The notes: generated from the letters alone by a model not told the origin. A stretch of DNA of 64,000 bases from Russula earlei (GCA_025769875.1 JAGFNK010000010.1:124001-188000); one strand, 5' to 3'; shown: positions 20,701 through 33,296, numbered from the stretch's first letter. Program-made: numbers and translations.

Positions 20701-22607
20701 CAAGCCCTTCACCTGGTAATCTTTGAGAGTACCACCCACTAAAAGAGACGGTTGCTTGGAGACCTTCTCCTTGATCCTGTGAGCGACTGCATAATAATCA
20801 ATCTTGCCCTTGTCTTCCTGTGGGTCGTCAAACGACTTCTGAGCACCGAAGGTCTCCTCGCTGGTCACTTCTTCAGTCACCTCAAGGTGATTCTCACTCT
20901 GTTGAGCTAGGACAGCCTGGGCCAGTGAATCTAAGTATGTATCCGTCTGCTTCAACAGATGGGTGATGCGAGTGTCTTTGGCAGTGTCGATGAGTTTCAT
21001 GTAAGCCTCTTCATCGTCTGCTTTGAGAGCCTTGAGACGCTCTTTAGAAATGCGTTCGATACGCTTCTGTTCCTCGCGTTCGGCATGGGCGTGGAATGAC
21101 AAAACGGATTTGCCGAAGCGGATGGCCCGGTCTTGGGCAGAGCGATTCATGACAAGCACCTCTCGGCCATGAGCGCAGATGATGCTGAGTTGTTCGACAT
21201 GCTTCTGCTTTGCGCGCCGCTCGCGATCAACGCGCTGCTTGCGCTCGAGATTCTCCGTCATGTGGGTATCACGGATTGCAGGCTTGCGCACACGACGGAA
21301 ATCCAAGCGGTTAAGAGGGAGAAGGGAGCCGTGCGTGAGACGTTCGGCAACGATAGCACGCAGCGCTCGTTGTTTGTCCAGCACGCGAAGTGACCTCAGT
21401 TCAATCACTGCGCGCAGCTTTCCATGCGCTGTGGTGGGTGGGTGGACGAGGTCAAGAGTGACAGCTTTGAGGGAAGCCCCATTTTCAACCTTGATGGCAT
21501 TCTCCTTGCTCTCGTGATCGATGACGGGTTCAAGTCCCCCATCTCCTATCGTAGATGACATCGCCTCAAGCTCGTGTATCCTCTGCTGGATCCGTGCCTC
21601 GACAAAACGTCGACGTTCATTAATAAGCTGGTGTGGGTCGAGACCCAAGGGCATGATAGAAGGAACGAGGAGACGTTGAAGGCGTGTGGCATAGGCTTCT
21701 GGAGAAGTACCAACGACCTTCAGGTGAGTGAAAGGGTGAACGTAGGCATTGTAAGGATAAAGGGGAGCATCAGGATCCACGTCCTGCGCGACAACTTTCG
21801 AGACATCATCCAATTGAGAAGTACCCTCGAGCTTGACCGCATTGTCTTGATTGGCTGGAGTAGCGGGGGTTTCTGGTACGGCAGGAGTTGAAGGCACTTC
21901 ACTGGAAGCCTTCTGGACCTTGACAGCATTGTCAGCAACCTTTGCAACCAGTTGTGCAGACAGTAGCCTCTCTAATTCTGGGTTGTTTGACTGAGGGGGG
22001 CGAATGATATTCTGCAATTCTGCAGAAACTGGGAGGCCACGTTGCAATGTCTTGAAGGCATGGATTTGTGCGCGAAGAACGTTAATCTGTTCCGGTGTGA
22101 ACGAGATTGGGGTAGTAGAAGGCCCAGGATGGGGAGGATTTGTTGGGAAAGACCCAGCGCCAAGGGAACTTTGAGGGGAAATTGTCGTTCCGTTCAGGGT
22201 AGGCTGTGCCTGCTGTGGAAGGGATGGGTGGCCATTTACAGCAAGAGAAGGATCGGAATTTGAGTGTTCTTGGGGTATGAGGCGGGCTAGGTAGAGTGAA
22301 ATTAAGAAGGGTATGAGGTGGTTTGATGGAAACACACCACTCTGCTGAGCTTGCTGGTTCTGGAAGTTTGAGATGAAACGAAGAAGATTGTGAAGCTCTT
22401 GATTATTCTCCGCGGTGAAACCCTGAGAGCGGAGGAGGTTTGCACGCTGGAATGTAAAGAGTGAAGGGAGGAAGATGTGTGAGGAGGAAGAGGAGAGCGT
22501 ACGTTGAAGATTGCTTGAACTCTCTCCTTTGCGTAGGCAGGATTCTGCTGACGTTGTTGTTGATTGAGTTGTACGTGGTTATGATGAGGGAGATTGGCAG
22601 TCGCCAT
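17789..22607 (-). CDS. STH1: SNF2/STH1-family chromatin-remodelling ATPase
   Basis: Catalytic subunit of a SWI/SNF or RSC complex. Domains in order: N-terminal [23 protein letters not shown] ([20 protein letters not shown]), HSA region (about 21430-21100), SNF2 ATPase with walker GLGKTIQT and box DEGHRMKN, helicase C ([49 protein letters not shown]), SnAC-like segment, and a C-terminal bromodomain ([17 protein letters not shown]). It ends [16 protein letters not shown]. At least nine introns join in phase. One extra base at 17947-17948 separates the bromodomain frame (VANSGLPGA) from the family-typical acidic tail. Most Agaricomycetes have few paralogues, so Snf2 versus Sth1 cannot be settled here. 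The start is 237 bp from the Ku80 start. Confidence 0.9.
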
Positions 22608-22844
22608 TTGTCATTCGCGAGGGGTCCTGTCGCGCGTCGGTCTTTCTAGCCGCGGGGACCGTTTCGATTTTCGTGTTGCTCTCACCTCTCGTTCGGTACT
22701 GACGCCTGACGCCTTTGCTGGCTCGGCTCGCCCCCCCCCCTTTCCTCTCAGCCACTTCAGCCACATTCTTAAAACTCAGACAAATCACGTGCTCAGTCGC
22801 GTCACCCCTAACGCGACATCGCATCGCTCACTCACCAGTCAGTC

Positions 22845-25800
22845 ATGCCTCCAGGAGCCGGTGTGAGTATTCCCGCAAAAGTACACGCATATATGCTCAC
22901 GTTTCCAAGTCTACTGCCACAGTGTTCCTAGTGGACGTGTCCCAATCAATGGGAGCGACCCGTACACTGGATCTCCCGTCCGGCCCAAATGACCGCCCTC
23001 GCACCAAACAAGTTACTCATCTCCAGTGGTCATTGCAATTTGCCATGCTCAAGATACAAGAGATGGTATTCCAAAGAACACTCATTCTTCATCTGCTTGA
23101 ACTTTTCATAGATCTTCAATGGCAGAAAAACGGATCAATGCGGCGTCGTTCTCTTCGGGACTGAGGGTACGTATCAGGATCGAGAGATCGGAAAACTTGA
23201 CATATACATTCCTGGAAAGAAACGGACAACGTAGTCAACAGAACAGATGGAGGTTATGATAACATCTCCGAGTTCCTTCCAATCGCTCAACCAAGTGCGG
23301 ACACTCTATCAAAGTTAGCAACTCTCCAACCGTCCAACGTGTCAGGAGATCGTATGCCGTCTCCTTCCCATGTCTTCATTAGTTCTCATCAGCTTCATGT
23401 TGCATTTAGCTGTCGACGCCCTGGTTGTCGGCGCTGAAACGTTGAACAATTACCTCCGCACGAAGCGATCGTGGACAGGGAAAATTGTACTCCTGACAGA
23501 TGGAGAGAGCCCCATACACATAGAGAAATGGGAATTGATTGCGAGAAAGTTGACTAGCTTCAACTTCCGTATTACCATCATGTACGTCCTCTCCCCTTTC
23601 CTTGCAAGCGTCTCTGATGGTCCATAGTGGTGTTGACTTTGATGACGATGAGATAGACTTTCACGAGGAGGGAAAATCGCACATCAAGGTGGTTTTAATA
23701 ATTGAGATAATGGTCGCTGTCTGATTCTTTTTGACCAGCGCGAAAACGAAAGCTTTTACCGTAAATTTACCGCTGTCATCCCCAACTCCGTAGCGGGTAC
23801 TCTGTCGTTTGCCTTGGATGAAGTCAGGAAACCAGATATGAAAGAGACGCGTTCCGCTCTTATGGCTAACGTTCTACGTCTCGGTGACCCGGCAAATAAC
23901 CCCCTCGAAGCAGTTGAAATTATGGTCAAGACGAGCAAGTGCACCGCTCTGTCCCGCCCCAAGGCTTGGAAGCGCTTTGCGCCGCGCGAAAATATACCTT
24001 CGGACGGAATGGACGTGGATCTGGCCCCAACCAGAGATCGTGATAGGAGCGAGAACGAGGTTTCTAAGATCGTTTGGGCAGAGCTCAGAATGCGCACCGA
24101 GTTTCACGTGGACCGCGATGAACAGGAGGAAGAGGATGAAAGAGGTGACAACATGGACGTTGATGGCGTGAAGAAGAGCGGTGCAAAGGTTGAAAAAGAG
24201 CAGCTGGTTCGAGGATACAAGTATGGGAGCAGCTACGTGCCGTGTCCTGATGGACAGTTCGCAAAGCTGAGCACGCACATGGGGATCTCGATTTGCGGAT
24301 TTTTCAATGCAGACAATGTATGCTCATCCTATTTCCACATAGTCTGTCTGATGCGCTACAGTTTCGGAGAGAGCTTTCCATGGGCGAATTACAATACGTA
24401 TGGGCGGATCCTCGTTCGCCCCTTCAGCAAGTTGCACTCTCGTCGCTAGTCGCGGCTATGGACAAACTCAACATGTACGCAATTACCCGTTGGGTTTCCA
24501 AGGATATGTCGGAACCAAAAATGGGAGTGCTTGCCCCGTGTCGATTTCAGAAGGTCGACTGCTTCCTTTGGGTTCAGGTGCTCCGTTTGTTTTTATTTCT
24601 TATGGTTTTACTAAAATATGCACGCATGGGCCAGATGCCTTTTGCGGACGATGTCCGGAAGTATACATTCTCCCCTCTACAAAAGCTTTTAAATAGAAAA
24701 GGGGAAAGGGTGACAACACACCCTTATCTCCCCACCTATGAGCAGAGGGAAGCCATGGATCGCTTCGTGGATGCCATGGACCTCACGGGGGAAGGTGAGA
24801 AGGACAACGATGGGTAATACTCCCTTACTCTTCTCGTCTTTTCAGTGCATTTACAAACTCGACAAGCAATCGATCCCCCTGGTACGACACCCGTCTGTCA
24901 TATAACCCGGCCATCCACCGCATGAAGCAGGCACTGTTTCACAGTGCGCTTGTCGACGATCTGGCTGTTGATCTGCTTCCACCCCCACACCCTGAGCTCA
25001 CCAAGTATTTCGAAACCCCGAAGAAGGTAGTTACACGTGCCAAGGAAGTAGCGGATGAGTGTACGACCGCATTTGCAATTAAACAAGGTGCTATCATAAT
25101 TAATTACGCGATCACATCCACTCACTGTGTCTACAGTGCCCAAGAAAGTAGCACGACCGCGTAAGAATGACCATAGGCGCGTTCAAGATGATGACGACGA
25201 GGTCCTTCTTCTTGATCGTGTAGCGCCGTCAAGCTACTCGCAAACCCGTTTTCTTTCCCAACCGGAAGCATCTGGCTCCCAACCTCAGCAGCCAAACATC
25301 CCCCACTGCTGCCAAACGCCCAATTCACAGGAAGGGAGACGACAGTAGTGAGACAGAGCCCGAGTCTGATGTTGATATAAGGGCCCCATCCAGCAAGGGC
25401 ACAAAGTTGCCCACCCCATCCCCAGAGCCCAGGATTGTCACTGATCCCCAACGTGCCCCAGGGCGTATCATAGGCATGGCAGCACCCCTTGCAGACTTTA
25501 AGAACAACATTTCCCAGGGTGACGTGGTTAGTAAAGCTGTGGAGGACCTAGGATGGGTTGTGAAAGAAGTTGTGTCCCGTCCATTTTCAGGGCGCAGGCA
25601 CACGGAGATGATCGAATGCCTGATTGAGCTGAGAGAAGTCTGCTTGCAGGAGGATGAAATTGATGCTTGGAACAGGTACTGTTATGTTTCCACTATCTGG
25701 CTTGTGATTCCTATACGCCTTTGCGAACAGCATCCTACGCGAGTTAAAGGCGGTTTGCGCAAAAGAACCAGGAAATTCTGCCTTCTGGAATGAGGTGAAG

Positions 25801-25951
25801 AAACAACAAACTAATCTAGGTCTGATAACGGCGTCCGAAGCAGCCAGACACGGAGGGAAGTCAAACTTCCTGGATTCGTTGGCGGAGGAGGTGAGATGTT
25901 GTCTTGGGGGACGTTCAATCGGCTAACACTCTCTAGTTCTGGTCAAGCTAA
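22845..25951 (+). CDS. KU80: Ku80 subunit of the Ku heterodimer (non-homologous end joining)
   Basis: Binds DNA double-strand ends with Ku70. The first coding exon is only MPPGAG; the vWA-like domain follows (STATVFLVDVSQSMGATR, DQCGVVLFGTE, ALVVGAETLNNYLRT, GKIVLLTDGESP). The beta-barrel core includes YKYGSSYVPCPDGQFAKL and MGISICGFFN, then ALSSLVAAMDKLNMYAITRW. The C-terminal region is acidic and has a Ku-C-like helical end (VVSKAVEDLGWVVKEVV, ELREVCLQEDEIDAWN, LRELKAVC), finishing AEEFWSS. About twelve introns join in phase. Around 25229-25289 the frame changes; a 61-nt intron with donor GTCAAG and acceptor CTCAG resolves it, though the donor is weak, and a one-base insertion is the alternative. 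Confidence 0.9.
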
Positions 25952-26238
25952 GGTGGCTGTCATGAAAACTAACATACATGGTAGCTGCCTGTTATTGGGT
26001 CTTCAACTGTGCGTACTTGTGTATCTGGTTTGACATCCCTACTTTCATTTACGTAAAGAAAAATATTAGTATTACTCAGCCTCCACTACTCGCCTGACTC
26101 ACTTCATCTCTTGGGGAAAACACAGCTGCTGGTAGCCTATAAATCGGACTTACGGCCACTCGTAGGAAACTACCGCGTTTGGAGCCAGAGCTATCGCTTA
26201 ATCTGTACTCCGTATCTTTTGAATGGCTTCTCATTTAG

Positions 26239-27998
26239 TTTCCCACTGTCCTGAACTTTTCCGGTGGTCACTCAGCAGTACCTCCATGGACAGAGTCATA
26301 CAGTCGCTCTCAGAATTCGTGGTCCGGTAGAGCTCGCTGGCCTGGGCCATTGGGTTCACAAGGTGATACCATCGAACTCGGTGAGGAGAGCATGCGAGGA
26401 GTTCTGCCTAGGGAAGAGCTAGACGATGATGGCGAGCTCAAGCTTCCCAAGATGCAGTCGTTGGTTATCATGATATCCACTAACATGCTCCTACAAGTGC
26501 GTCACTTGTAGTAGCCTTAGCTGGCCATCACGGTCCAACGTTTCAACCCTTACCTCACAGACAACGTTTTTCATCATCGTCTCTTCCGGCAGTAAATATG
26601 CTGAGCACCTGGGTGGCAGCGCGACGTTTTCCGGACTCGTCATCGGCATTCCGACCGTCATCTCCGGGATGACATTGGTGCCGCTCGTCAGGCGGGATGG
26701 AGGTAAGGTGTCCCGACCCTCTACCTTTTTCCGTATGTATTGACAACCCTTCAACCGTGGAAGGATCGTACAAATTTGCGTTACATCTCTGCTGCGTAAC
26801 TGCGCTGGTCGGGAGCATCCTCTATGCGCTCGCCTACCGTGCGCACTTCCTCTACCTCATCCTCCTCGGCCGGCTCGTCATGGGCATGTCCTTCGCGCAA
26901 TTCCTGTACGTCAAGCGCTACTGCTCCGACCCGCGCATCGTTGGAATGCGCCGCCGGACGACGCTGGCAGGATGGCTCGTTGTCGGCCAGAGCACGGGCT
27001 TCACCGTCGGCCCGTTCATCGGCGGTCTGTTGTTCAAGGTTGGGTTTAGGAGTGCCGTATTTAACGGATACACGAGCCCTGGGTGGGTCATGGCGGCCGT
27101 CTGGTTGGCCTTTTGGGCGGTTGTCGCCATCTTGTTCGAGGATGTGCCGCGTCACGACTCGAAAGGGAAAGGGAAACCGAGTGCGTTATCCCGTGTCGAA
27201 GACAGACTTGGGACGGCAGCACGCAAGTCGACGTCGACGACGCAGGCGTCTTCATCGCGAAGAACTGTCGCAGACATGACGACTACGGCCACTTTTCTTC
27301 CGCCTCCAAACGGTGCGATGGAGGATGAGCAGGCCACCACCGCGCCAGCCGAACCCGAACCCGCGCAAGACGACGATACCGCGAACGACGAAGACGTACA
27401 ACGCATCTCCGCGCGACAGTGGGCCGTCACGGCGACGATGTGCTGGTTCGCCATGACGTGCTTCTTCGTGCTCGGCGCGTGGGAAGCGAACATCCCCATA
27501 TTCTGCGCGCGCACGTTTGGCGGATCGCCCTTCGTCGCAGGGAACCTCATTGCGCTTGGCGGCGTGTGCACATTCCCGTTCATGTTCGCTAACGTCGTTC
27601 TCGCCCGCCGCGTTCAGGACCGGTACATCCTCGCCGCCGGCTGCGCGCTGGGCCTGCTGGGCCTGCTCGTCGGCATCGGCATCGCCGGCGCGGGCGGCAG
27701 CCACGCGACGCTCGGCAAGCTGTTCGCGTCGTGGTTCTTCGTCGCCCTTGGTTTCAACCTCGCCAGCACGGTCACGCTCAGTCTGTTGTCCAAGCAAATG
27801 CCGCACGCGTGGAACGGTAAGATTAGCCTCTTCATTCAGTACAGTAACTATTTGGGACGGGTGTCCGGCGCAGTTTGGGGGGGTGCCGGGGTAGACGTGG
27901 GGATGACGCGATACCTGGGGCTGCAACTCGCTCTCCTTGGGATTGGAGGGCTGATGTTCATGACCTTGTGGAAGGAGATGAAGGCGAAGACTGGATAG
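26239..27998 (+). CDS. Major facilitator superfamily transporter (5' end unresolved)
   Basis: Twelve-helix-type membrane carrier, substrate unknown. Exons seen: 26239-26496, 26561-26702, 26764-27998. The sequence has MQSLVIMISTNMLLQ, GLVIGIPTVISGMTLVPLVR, the MFS loop (LGRLVMGMSFAQFLYVKRY, DPRIVGMRRRTTLAGWLVV), then GPFIGGLLFKVGF, a long acidic central loop, and a second half (WAVTATMCWFAMTCFFVLGA, GVCTFPFMFANVVLARRV, LFIQYSNYLGRVSG). It resembles the MFSD8/CLN7-like branch, but that is a weak call. The 26239 exon follows a plausible acceptor, so at least one earlier exon, possibly with the start, lies between 25952 and 26230. A decayed copy of its 3' half lies at 30050-30335. Confidence 0.82.
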
Positions 27999-28304
27999 TT
28001 ATCGAGCGTCCACACAAGGCCCGAGACCTTACACCGCCTGCGCAGAAGTTATGACCACCGAGGATGCCAGTATATCTCGGTGTTAGAGAGGAAAAGGTGG
28101 TGTACAGGATGTTGCAGCACAGCGCTTACGATCGCAACAGTCGATTACGCAGTACAAACAAAACAGGGAGATGATCCGCCATAAGATATGTTAGACGCAT
28201 GTCGACTCGAAACGTAGCATCCGACGACAACAGGTGATAGAAAAATGGCAAGAATTCGAATGGCCTCCTTCCTCGTTTGAGGTCTGTGCATTTAGGCAGC
28301 GTGT

Positions 28305-29300
28305 TTAGAAGGACCTAATTGTCGTCCTGCACAATCCACGACACGAAATGTGTGCACGTCCAGGGGAATCCAGGTGCCCTCCACTTTTTTTGAGGGTGGG
28401 GATGCGAACCATTCGAACATGTTTAAATTCATGAGACAGATAACCTTGAGAGATGGCGATTGTACAGTCGGGACAGATGCCCTGACAGATGTTCGACGGG
28501 TCGAGTCGGAAGCAGGAAGTCCAAAAAAACAGACGGAGATCTCTGATTCGGTCGTCGGCGTCGACAGGGACAGGCACTCGGAACGGTCAACTTGCTAGAA
28601 GCGTGTCATCCCATGCACGAGAGAGTCTGGGGAACGGCGAACAGCGAAGACGTCGTCCACGTACAGAGACAAACGCGACTTTTTGCGTTTGCGCGCGGTG
28701 CGGACGGCAGACGCCTCTGAAGTGGTTCGGGCGACTCGGGCGAACAAAGGGGACACGATCTGGGGAACGCGTTCCGTCGTCCTCGTGGCGAACACGGCCG
28801 CAAGTTCCCCCGACTTGTTGCGTTCCTCCGGTTTCGGAGATATGGAAGTGAGGCTGGGCTGGGCAACCGAGATGGATGATCGCGGACGCCAGAGCCGGTG
28901 ATGGCGAGGAGATTGGGGGCGAGGCTGAGGAAAATTTTTTTTTTTTGCGAGGGTCTTGAGTTGAGAGCTAAAAGGGAGCCACGACGGTGATTGATGTCGG
29001 CGCAGGGTGCGGGTTGCAACTGGAGCAGAGACTGCACACAAGTTCGGGTGATCGTTCAATCACGGCCGGAAATGACAATGACATGGCACTTGTGGCTAAA
29101 GGATCCGAGGGGCGCGAGACCAGAAACGGCCGGCCATCATTGACTGAGGATGCTCGACGTGCGTTACTAGTGCATCTGTGGCAGCGCTATCATCGATTGA
29201 CAGGCATCGATCCCTTGTGTTCCGGGTGCAGATTGCTGTTCTATTGTCCAGACTGACACCAGGAAATATGACGGCGTGTTCGGGGAGACGTGGGCATGCT
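28305..29300 (-). pseudogene. Decayed copy of the F-box gene at 30773-32183
   Basis: No long frame remains, but nucleotide similarity to the intact F-box gene runs along the whole stretch in the same order and orientation. 28410-28460 matches its C-terminal part (aaccattcgaacat plus gagagatgg). 28860-28910 matches the VAVTGAGVGSHIGCPAS region (atcggttgcccagcc versus ctcggttgcccagccc on the minus strand). 29000-29060 matches the LRKLHFHHYP upstream region, and 29140-29260 matches the LYRCLAIVDSIAMGSLLH region. Frameshifts and stops are frequent. With the MFS relic at 30050 it forms half of a duplicated unit. Confidence 0.7.
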
Positions 29301-30049
29301 GATGAGGGCCCCGGTACAGTAGAACTTCTGCTATAAGTATCCTTCGTTCTGTGCCACCAAACAACACGGGGCTTAGGCTTACTATGGCGAGAGATGAAAG
29401 GTGGCTCCGTGTCATCAACATGAGACACCAACGACAAAGTAAGCGCGATCCTAAAACCTTGTACAATGCACCTAGGGACCTGTCCTTCAAAAATCCACCA
29501 TCTTGCCTAACAACTGGATATCCAACCGTGTAGGTTTCAGTGGGTAAGGTAAACGTAAGTCTATGTTTCCCTGACTACATGATACCAGTCCCACACTGCC
29601 TCCACACCCGGGTGTGCGTAAACGCCTTTGTCCTCACACATTTCTGGTCCTCGCACCGACTACAGCGTGTTAGATAGGGCTGATCTGCGCCCCCGCTATC
29701 TAATGTTTATTCCTAGTCAAGGACTCCGAATAAAGCGCTTTCCAAACCTACCACACGCGACGCACCGTGACTGCGCCCTTCTCTAAACGCCTTCTAGCTT
29801 CCGCTCCGCTCGACGATGGCGGGCAAGATAACAATCACGACAACATCGAGCGCGCACATAGCCGCAACGTAACCACAGTGCACAGTGACGCTCGGCCAGT
29901 TCATGAACCCGGGCGGCGCGCGCCGCGCCGCACATCATTAGTGACGTGACTACGGCTGCTCGCCCGCCCACTCCTTCTCGTCTCTGCACGCGAGGCAATA
30001 AGCACCAATCGCGGTCGTCCATCCATCCTCTCAGAGTACCATCACAGAG
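29301..30049. other. Unassigned spacer between relics
   Basis: About 750 bases without a supported gene. In the tandem-duplication model this would be the sequence upstream of, and the lost 5' part of, the second MFS copy; I could not align it confidently. Confidence 0.35.
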
Positions 30050-30335
30050 AAGCCGAAGACGACGTATCGACGGTGCCGCATCTGATGTTGGGACGTCACG
30101 ACGATGATGAACTGGTCGCGATGGTGTGCTTCTTCGGGCTGGGCGCTACTGGTAGGAGGCAAACGAGTCGAACTTTATTTTTTTTATTTCCTGTCGGCGC
30201 AGTTGCCAGTGGGCCGTAGTGGAGTTGACGTGCGGACGACGCACCACGTTGTGCTGTAACTTGTCCTCCTTGGCATTGCAATGTACCTGCCGAAGTATAC
30301 GAGGGCAAAGACTGGCTGGAACCTAGCGTTCGTGT
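30050..30335 (+). pseudogene. Decayed fragment of the MFS transporter gene
   Basis: The first part (about 30055-30165) resembles 27388-27480 of the intact gene, the stretch coding for MCWFAMTCFFVLGAW (shared atggtgtgcttcttcg-like core). The second part (about 30197-30335) resembles the last 130 bases of the gene, ending gcaaagactgg versus gcgaagactgg next to the stop. About 330 bases between the two blocks are deleted, and stops interrupt every frame. It is same-strand with the intact MFS gene. Confidence 0.65.
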
Positions 30336-30772
30336 AATCAGAGGGACTTCCCCAGTTAAACCAATGGGACAAGGCAATGAGGCACTCTCTTCACGTATGG
30401 CCACTGATGAATATCGAGGCCCGGGGTGATGGTCCCAAAGCCAAAGAACATACCCGCAAGACCAGAATATACGCTGCGGAAACTTTACCAGTGATGTCAG
30501 TGAGTCTCTGGATCAAAGAGAGGGTATTCGAAAACGTGTCGTGTTAAATCCACACGCAATATGGAGGCTACAAGGACCCATACGGGTGGGGATGAGTGCT
30601 ATATGCGGTAAACAAGGTATGTTGTCACGAAACGTAGTGCAGTCAGCGATGAGATTCTACTAGAAGTGTTGGAAAAGCTGGAAAGCGAAGGCTACAGAGA
30701 GGATGATACAGATGAAATTTGATTCGATCCCGAATGGGTATAAGCACCGCTTATCCTGGGGAGGTATTGAAT
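30336..30772. other. Spacer between MFS relic and F-box gene
   Basis: About 440 bases, comparable to the 305 bases between the intact MFS stop and the F-box relic. No gene seen. Confidence 0.4.
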
Positions 30773-32183
30773 TTACCCTATGAAGGAGGGCGAATAGCTG
30801 CAAAGAGAGGTGCATGGGGCAACAGGCCTGTGTGTTGGTGATGAGTGCCCAGGTGGGCCCAACTCTCGTCCATCATAGTCCACGATACGAAACGAGTGAC
30901 CGACAAGAGGTCTCCAGGCGCTTTCTACATTGTTTGAGAGCGGAGACATAAACCATTCGAACATACCCGCATCTATCAGACGGACAGCCTGGAGAGATGG
31001 TGATCGTATAGTTGCAAGCTTTTCACATATGGTAGCCACCTCAATGTTGCTATCCTGGACACTGATCGCGAGATGTTCTACGGGTGGAAGGGGATCGAGT
31101 CGGGGGAAGTAATGCCAGCTGCCGATGCAGATCTCTAGGCGTGAAAGACTGTGACAGAGGTTAATGATCAGGGACAGGCAATTGGAGCAGTTCTCAGAAT
31201 CCACTGAGGAACGAAGGTCGAGTGAGATTGATGTGAGTTTTGGACCCTGCGAGGACAGCAGATGAGCCCAAAGGTTTGAATAGGGACTTGGTCGGATGAG
31301 AACGTGGTCAAGGGAGGGTGTTCGGTTGGTCTCGTGCTCAGCAAGATCACATTGGCCCGTCTCGCTATTGACATCTAAATATTTGAGATGAGGGAGATGT
31401 GGGAGGGAGGCTGGGCAACCGATATGGCTACCGACACCAGCGCCAGTGACGGCGACGAGATTGGGAGTGGACTCAAGTAACTTGCGGAGCTCTTGACGGC
31501 TGAATAGGACGAACGGGTAGTGGTGGAAGTGCAACTTGCGCAGAGATTGAGCGGAGGTTTGGATAACCACAGCGGCAAAGTCCTTCCCATAATATGGCGC
31601 AGGTAGGCCCCACATATCTTGGGTGTATATTGAGGTGGAAAGGGTTTGGAGATGTGGGAGACAACGAGCCAGCCGGCCCAGGTTTCCAAAGCGCCGCAGA
31701 ACCCTGTTTTCAAAGCGTTCCGAGTTGGTGCCGTTTTCATGTGCGGGATAATCAGACAGCGCGATTATCAGATGGCGAGTGTGGCAACCGAGCGGCGTGA
31801 CTCGCCCCGAGTACGTTGTCTGCGGATGTTCGAGGGTGTGTAATAAGGAGCCCATGGCGATGGAGTCAACGATGGCCAGGCACCTATAGAGTCTGGGAGT
31901 GCAGATCGTGTGCCATTGCTTGCAGACAATGGTAAGGGAGCACAGCGATCGCGTGGAGAGCTTTATGTCGGGTAACGGGAGGGGATGGTCAGGGTAAATT
32001 GGATATTGCGGGGTACAAGGTATTCGTGACATCTGGAAAGGCGCCGGCGAGTTCGAGGATATAGACCAGGATCTCGACGGGCAGCGAGAGCATACTGTAT
32101 TGAAGACGGTGAAGAGGGGTGAACACGTGTTGCGGGGATGCTGATAAGGCCTGTATGTCGTTCCTTGCCTGGAGCGAGTCCAT
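30773..32183 (-). CDS. F-box protein with leucine-rich-like C-terminal region
   Basis: Probable SCF substrate adaptor of the large Agaricomycete F-box family. The start MDSLQARND at 32183 leads into an F-box, LSLPVEILVYILELAGAFPD. A 70-nt intron (donor GTCACG, acceptor ATAAAG) then joins to LSTRSLCSLTIVCKQWHTIC, completing the motif. The rest (about 390 aa) has repeated hydrophobic segments such as LARCLPHLQTLSTSIY, LRKLHFHHYPFVLFS and LPHLPHLKYLDVNS, typical of irregular LRRs. The same-frame continuation upstream of the splice is not F-box-like, which supports the intron. The C-terminal end after GHSFRIVDYDGREL is unusual and may contain a further small intron. Confidence 0.72.
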
Positions 32184-32316
32184 CTGGCGTGCGCACGAGA
32201 CACGGCTTTACCGATGCCTCGATCATCACATCCACTCCCACCGCTCCAAGCCTAGCTACAACTATATCTTCCCAGGTGCGCGCGTGGTCCCCCTCCATCG
32301 CCGCTCCGCACAGATC

Positions 32317-33229
32317 ATGCACGAGAACGACGGCCGCAATAGCGCGCGTCCTCATCCGCCGTCCGGTCCCCACGGCGCCTCCGTGAAGCCCGTCACCCCG
32401 CCCTTCTCCCACGGAAGTGCCGCCCCACAGCCACAGCTCGGAATCGACGATGACGAGGACAGTGGCCATGGTGGCGATGACGAACAAGGGTACAACCCGG
32501 ACGACGACACCGAGCGCTCGCGCTCACACAGCCCCGCGACCTGGCCTCCTCCGGCTCAACAAGCACAGCAGCCGCAACCACCACCGCCGCCACCACCACC
32601 ACCACCACAACAACAACAACAACCACAACAACAACCGCAGCGCGGGCCAACGCCGACGCCCAGGTTCCTTCGTCGCCCACGTTCACTTCAAGTCGCGCGT
32701 GCGCATCACCGGCGGCCCGCGCCGCCCACGCGGGAACCCCTCGCTCGGCGACTCCTCCGACTCTGATTCCCCCTCCTCGTCCATCTCCGCGCCGCTGCGC
32801 TACCGCTCACGCGACACCGTGTCGCGTGCGCCGCTGGTCAAGCGCGTATCCCACTTCGCCACGCATGCGCTGCAGAGGCGCAGGCCGGCGCCCGGCGCAC
32901 CCGCGCCTCCGACGCAGCGCTTGCGGGCGAGGGTCCACGAGTACACGCCGCTTTTTCGCGCGGGGGCGCCCGTTGCGTACGGCGCGGCTGTGCACCGGGA
33001 CTCCGGGGGCGACGACGAGGGCCGCTCACGAGTCGTCGGGTCGCACGATGAAGACGAGGTTGTGTTCGGTCGATGGCCGTGGCGAGCACTGAATCGACGT
33101 GTGAGTTACAATACTTCATCCACAGAAACACATTCAGTTAACGATCGCACCGCCCCCCAGTGGTGTACGCGGCAGATCAAATCAACTTTATGCTGTGGTT
33201 GTCCTGATGAGTCGGACGCTGACGAGTGA
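32317..33229 (+). CDS. Uncharacterised P/Q- and S-rich protein with conserved RWPWR tail
   Basis: Not recognised as a named family. It begins MHENDGRNSARPHPPSGPHG, has a Pro-rich then Gln-rich tract (about 32560-32640), then a Ser/Asp-rich block (GDSSDSDSPSSSISAPLRYR), HEYTPLFRAG and an acidic stretch followed by VVFGRWPWRALNRR. An intron (about 33102-33162) joins a short last exon ending DESDADE. The frame changes between about 32640 and 32705: the Q-rich part, a VPSSPTFTSSR-like part and the RITGGPRRP part lie in three frames, so there is either an unrecognised intron or more than one indel. It starts 133 bp from the divergent F-box gene. Confidence 0.55.
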
Positions 33230-33296
33230 CTGATACGTATACCATTCAGCACAGATTTAAGGTGTTTCCGGCGTATCCACCGATGGGTGGGCTATG

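Noticed and set aside
25229..25289. Frameshift in the Ku80 C-terminal linker
   Set aside because: Not counted among the firm +1 breaks, because a 61-nt intron (GTCAAG...CTCAG) also explains it and the linker is not conserved.
28595..29059. Open frames of about 150 codons on the minus strand
   Set aside because: They overlap the decayed F-box copy and show no consistent similarity in frame; treated as relic sequence.
32119..32316. Upstream extension of the P/Q-rich gene from 32119
   Set aside because: It overlaps the start of the F-box gene on the other strand and has no protein character; the ATG at 32317 was preferred.
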